Of a stretch of 64,000 nt of DNA, positions 61,100 to 64,000 are shown piece by piece (the first letter of the stretch is position 1; the number at the start of each line of letters is the position of its first letter). Source of the DNA: Tomocerus qinae (Eukaryota > Arthropoda > Collembola > Entomobryomorpha > Tomoceridae); contig JAECZT010000025.1 in NCBI GenBank assembly GCA_020055645.1, positions 1 to 64,000 of the forward strand, in the 5' to 3' direction. The notes under the pieces are model-generated. The model made no database searches. It was not told the origin of the DNA and saw nothing but the letters and a program-made list of their open reading frames with translations. Made by a program: the position numbers and the translations under genes.

Positions 61100-62900
61100 T
61101 TATTTTTAAATTTTTTGGCTCGTACAAGCATTAAATCTTGAATTTCAACTCTTGAAAAATATTTTTTAAGACTTTTGCCTCGTACAAGTATTAAATCATG
61201 AATTTCAACTCTTGAAAATTATTTTTTAAGCTTTTTGACTCGTACAAGTTTCAAAAAAATCAATTAAAACTGCTAAATGTTATTTTTAAGCTTTTTAGCT
61301 CGTACAAGTATTAAATCATGAATTTCAACGATTGAAAATTATTTTTTAAGCTTTTTGCCTCGTACAAGTCTTAAATCATGAATTTCAACTCTTGAAAATT
61401 ATTTTTTAAGCTTTTTGCCTCATACAAGTATTAAATCATGAATTTCAACTCTTGAAAATTATTTTTTAAGCTTGTTGGCTCGTACAAGTCTTAAATCATG
61501 AATTTCAACTCTTGAAAATTATTTTTTAAGCTTTTTGCCTCGTACAAGTATTAAATCATGAATTTCAACTCTTGAAAATTATTTTTTAAGCTTTTTGGCT
61601 CGTACAAGTATTAAATCATGAATTTCAACTCTTGAAAATTATTTTTTAAGCTTTTTGGCTCGTACAAGTATTAAATCATGAATTTCAACTCTTCAAAATT
61701 ATTTTTTAAGCTTTTTGGCTCCTACAGGTTTCAAAAAAAATCAATTAAAACTGCTAAATGTTATTTTTAAGCTTTTTAGCTCGTACAAGTATTAAATCAT
61801 GAATTTCAACCATTGAAAATTATTTTTTAAGCTTTTTGCCTCGTACAAGTATTAAATCATGAATTTCAACTCTTAAAAATTATTTTTTTAAGCTTTTTGG
61901 CTCGTACAAGTATTAAATCATGAATTTCAACTCTTGAAAATTATTTTTTAAGCTTTTTGGCTCGTACAAGTATTAAATCATGAATTTCAACTCTTCAAAA
62001 TTATTTTTTAAGCTTATTGGCTCGTACAAGTATTAAATCATGAATTTCAACTCTTGAAAATTATTTTTTAAGCTTTTTGGCTCCTACAGGTTTCAAAAAA
62101 AATCAATTAAAACTGCTAAATGTTATTTTTAAACTTTTTGGCTCGTACAAGTTTCAAAAAAATTAATTAAAACTGGTAAATGTTATTTTTAAATTTTTTG
62201 GCTCGTACAAGCATTAAATCTTGAATTTCATTTCTTGAAAAATATTTTTTAAGCTTTTTGCCTCGTACAAGTATTAAATCATGAATTTCATTTCTTGAAA
62301 ATTATTTTTTAAGCTTTTTGGCTCGTACAAGTATTAAATCATGAATTTCAACTCTTGAAAATTATTTTTTAAGCTTATTGGCTCCTACAGGTTTCAAAAA
62401 AAATCAATTAAAACTGCTAAATGTTATTTTTAAACTTTTTGGCTCGTACAAGTTTCAAAAAAATTAATTAAAACTGGCAAATGTTATTTTTAAATTTTTT
62501 GGCTCGTACAAGCATTAAATCTTGAATTTCAACTCTTGAAAAATATTTTTTAAGACTTTTGCCTCGTACAAGTATTAAATCATGAATTTCAACTCTTGAA
62601 AATTATTTTTTAAGCTTTTTGACTCGTACAAGTTTCAAAAAAATCAATTAAAACTGCTAAATGTTATTTTTAAGCTTTTTAGCTCGTACAAGTATTAAAT
62701 CATGAATTTCAACGATTGAAAATTATTTTTTAAGCTTTTTGCCTCGTACAAGTCTTAAATCATGAATTTCAACTCTTGAAAATTATTTTTTAAGCTTTTT
62801 GCCTCATACAAGTATTAAATCATGAATTTCAACTCTTGAAAATTATTTTTTAAGCTTTTTGCCTCATACAAGTATTAAATCATGAATTTCAACTCTTGAA
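61100..62900 (+). repeat. Higher-order repeat, about 1,384 bp (23 monomers)
   Basis: The rare variant taagacttttgcctcg occurs at about 61167 and 62551, followed both times by the same order (gactcg class B, then caacgattg, then catacaag variants). Confidence 0.7.
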
Positions 62901-64000
62901 AATTATTTTTTAAGCTTTTTGCCTCGTACAAGTATTAAATCATGAATTTCAACTCTTGAAAATTATTTTTTTAAGCTTTTTGGCTCGTACAAGTATTAAA
63001 TCATGAATTTCAACCCTTGAAAATTATTTTTTAAGCTTTTTGGCTCGTACAAGTATTAAATCATGAATTTCAACTCTTCAAAATTATTTTTTAAGCTTAT
63101 TGGCTCGTACAAGTATTAAATCATGAATTTCAACTCTTGAAAATTATTTTTTAAGCTTTTTGGCTCGTACAAGTATTAAATCATGAATTTCAACTCTTGA
63201 AAATTATTTTTTAAGCTTATTGGCTCGTACAAGTATTAAATCACGAATTTCAACTCTTGAAAATTATTTTTTAAGCTTATTGGCTCGTACAAGTATTAAA
63301 TCATGAATTTCAACTCTTGAAAATTATTTTTTAAGCTTTTTGGCTCGTACAAGTATTAAATCAAGAATTTCAACTCTTCCATATTATTTTTTAAGCTTAT
63401 TGGCTCGTACAAGTATTAAATCATGAAATTCAACTCTTGAAAATTATTTTTTAAGCTTTTTGGCTCGTACAAGTATTAAATCATGAATTTCAACTCTTGA
63501 AAATTATTTTTTAAGCTTATTGGCTCGTACAAGTATTAAATCATGAATTTCAACTCTTGAAAATTATTTTTAAACTTTTTGGCTCGTACAAGTTTCAAAA
63601 AAATTAATAAAAAATGGTAAATGTTATTTTTAAATTTTTTGGCTCGTACAAGCATTAAATCTTGAATTTCAACTATTGAAAAATATTTTTTAAGCTTATT
63701 GGCTCGTACAAGTATTAAATCATGAATTTCAATTCTTTAAAATTCTTTTTTAAGCTTTTTGGCTCGTACAAGTATTAAATCATGAATTTCAACTCTTCAA
63801 AATTATTTTTTAAGCTTATTGGCTCGTACAAGTATTAAATCATGAATTTCAACTCTTGAAAATTATTTTTTAAGCTTTTTGGCTCGTACAAGTATTAAAT
63901 CATGAATTTCAACTCTTGAAAATTATTTTTTAAGCTTTTTGGCTCGTACAAGTATTAAATCATGAATTTCAACTCTTGAAAATTATTTTTTAAGCTTTTT

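Larger units (their letters stand above)
21721..64000 (+). repeat. 60-bp satellite array, about 700 monomers, continuing past the window
   Basis: One uninterrupted head-to-tail array. Class A monomers read aagctttttggctcgtacaa, then gtattaaatcatgaatttca, then actcttgaaaattattttt; class B share the first ~22 bp, then tttcaaaaaaatcaattaaa and actgctaaatgttattttt. Both are 60 bp and about 75% A/T, and most begin with aagctt (HindIII) or a one-base variant. A third recurring form (aaattttttggctcg, then gcattaaatctt) usually follows a class B monomer. Single-base indels in homopolymer runs are the main length change. No transposon or gene interrupts it. The scale and higher-order structure suggest centromeric, pericentromeric or other heterochromatin, which is inference. 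Confidence 0.97.

Overview
The window looks like a repeat-dominated stretch of an A/T-rich invertebrate genome. Spliced genes with short GT-AG introns (about 50-120 nt), a plant-to-animal type hAT transposon, many small fold-back elements and a large satellite all point to a eukaryote. Short CCTAA-rich runs near 19.85 kb would fit an arthropod, but that is a weak hint and the species cannot be told from this sequence. No ribosomal RNA, tRNA or operon-like gene group was seen.

Layout. 1-2.5 kb is non-coding with one fold-back element. 2495-7270 is a complete hAT DNA transposon flanked by a perfect 8-bp target duplication (gtaataac). It carries two convergent, apparently intact spliced genes: a 715-residue BED-finger hAT transposase on the minus strand, and on the plus strand a 299-residue DEDDh 3'-5' exonuclease of the REXO4/ISG20 type with all five active-site residues. 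A hAT element with its own exonuclease is the most interesting object here. 7.5-12.2 kb is a cluster of inverted-repeat elements (MITE-like) plus an 18-bp/30-bp tandem array. Two pairs of inverted blocks (1231-1261 with 10172-10202, and 1505-1541 with 9362-9398) are nested in matching order around the hAT, so the hAT may sit inside an older 9-kb terminal-inverted-repeat element.

12.2-17.6 kb holds the only other coding-like sequence: a lone C2H2 zinc-finger fragment, a possible small exon, a 120/240-bp tandem repeat, and two unrecognised partial genes at 15.6-16.7 kb. 17.6-18.9 kb holds a fold-back element and two tandem arrays (21 bp and 66 bp). 19032-21715 is a fold-back element whose long inverted arms are themselves built of 28-30-bp tandem repeats; one arm is interrupted by about 1.27 kb that includes another fold-back and a degraded relative of the hAT left end.

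From about 21.72 kb to the right edge (about 42.3 kb, roughly 700 monomers) the window is one uninterrupted head-to-tail satellite of 60-bp monomers, nearly all with a HindIII-type AAGCTT or a one-base variant. Two monomer classes share their first ~22 bp, and they are arranged in several nested higher-order repeats (about 1.08, 1.38, 1.56, 2.94, 3.61, 4.51 and 10.76 kb offsets). No gene lies inside the satellite; the short open frames there are by-products of the repeat.
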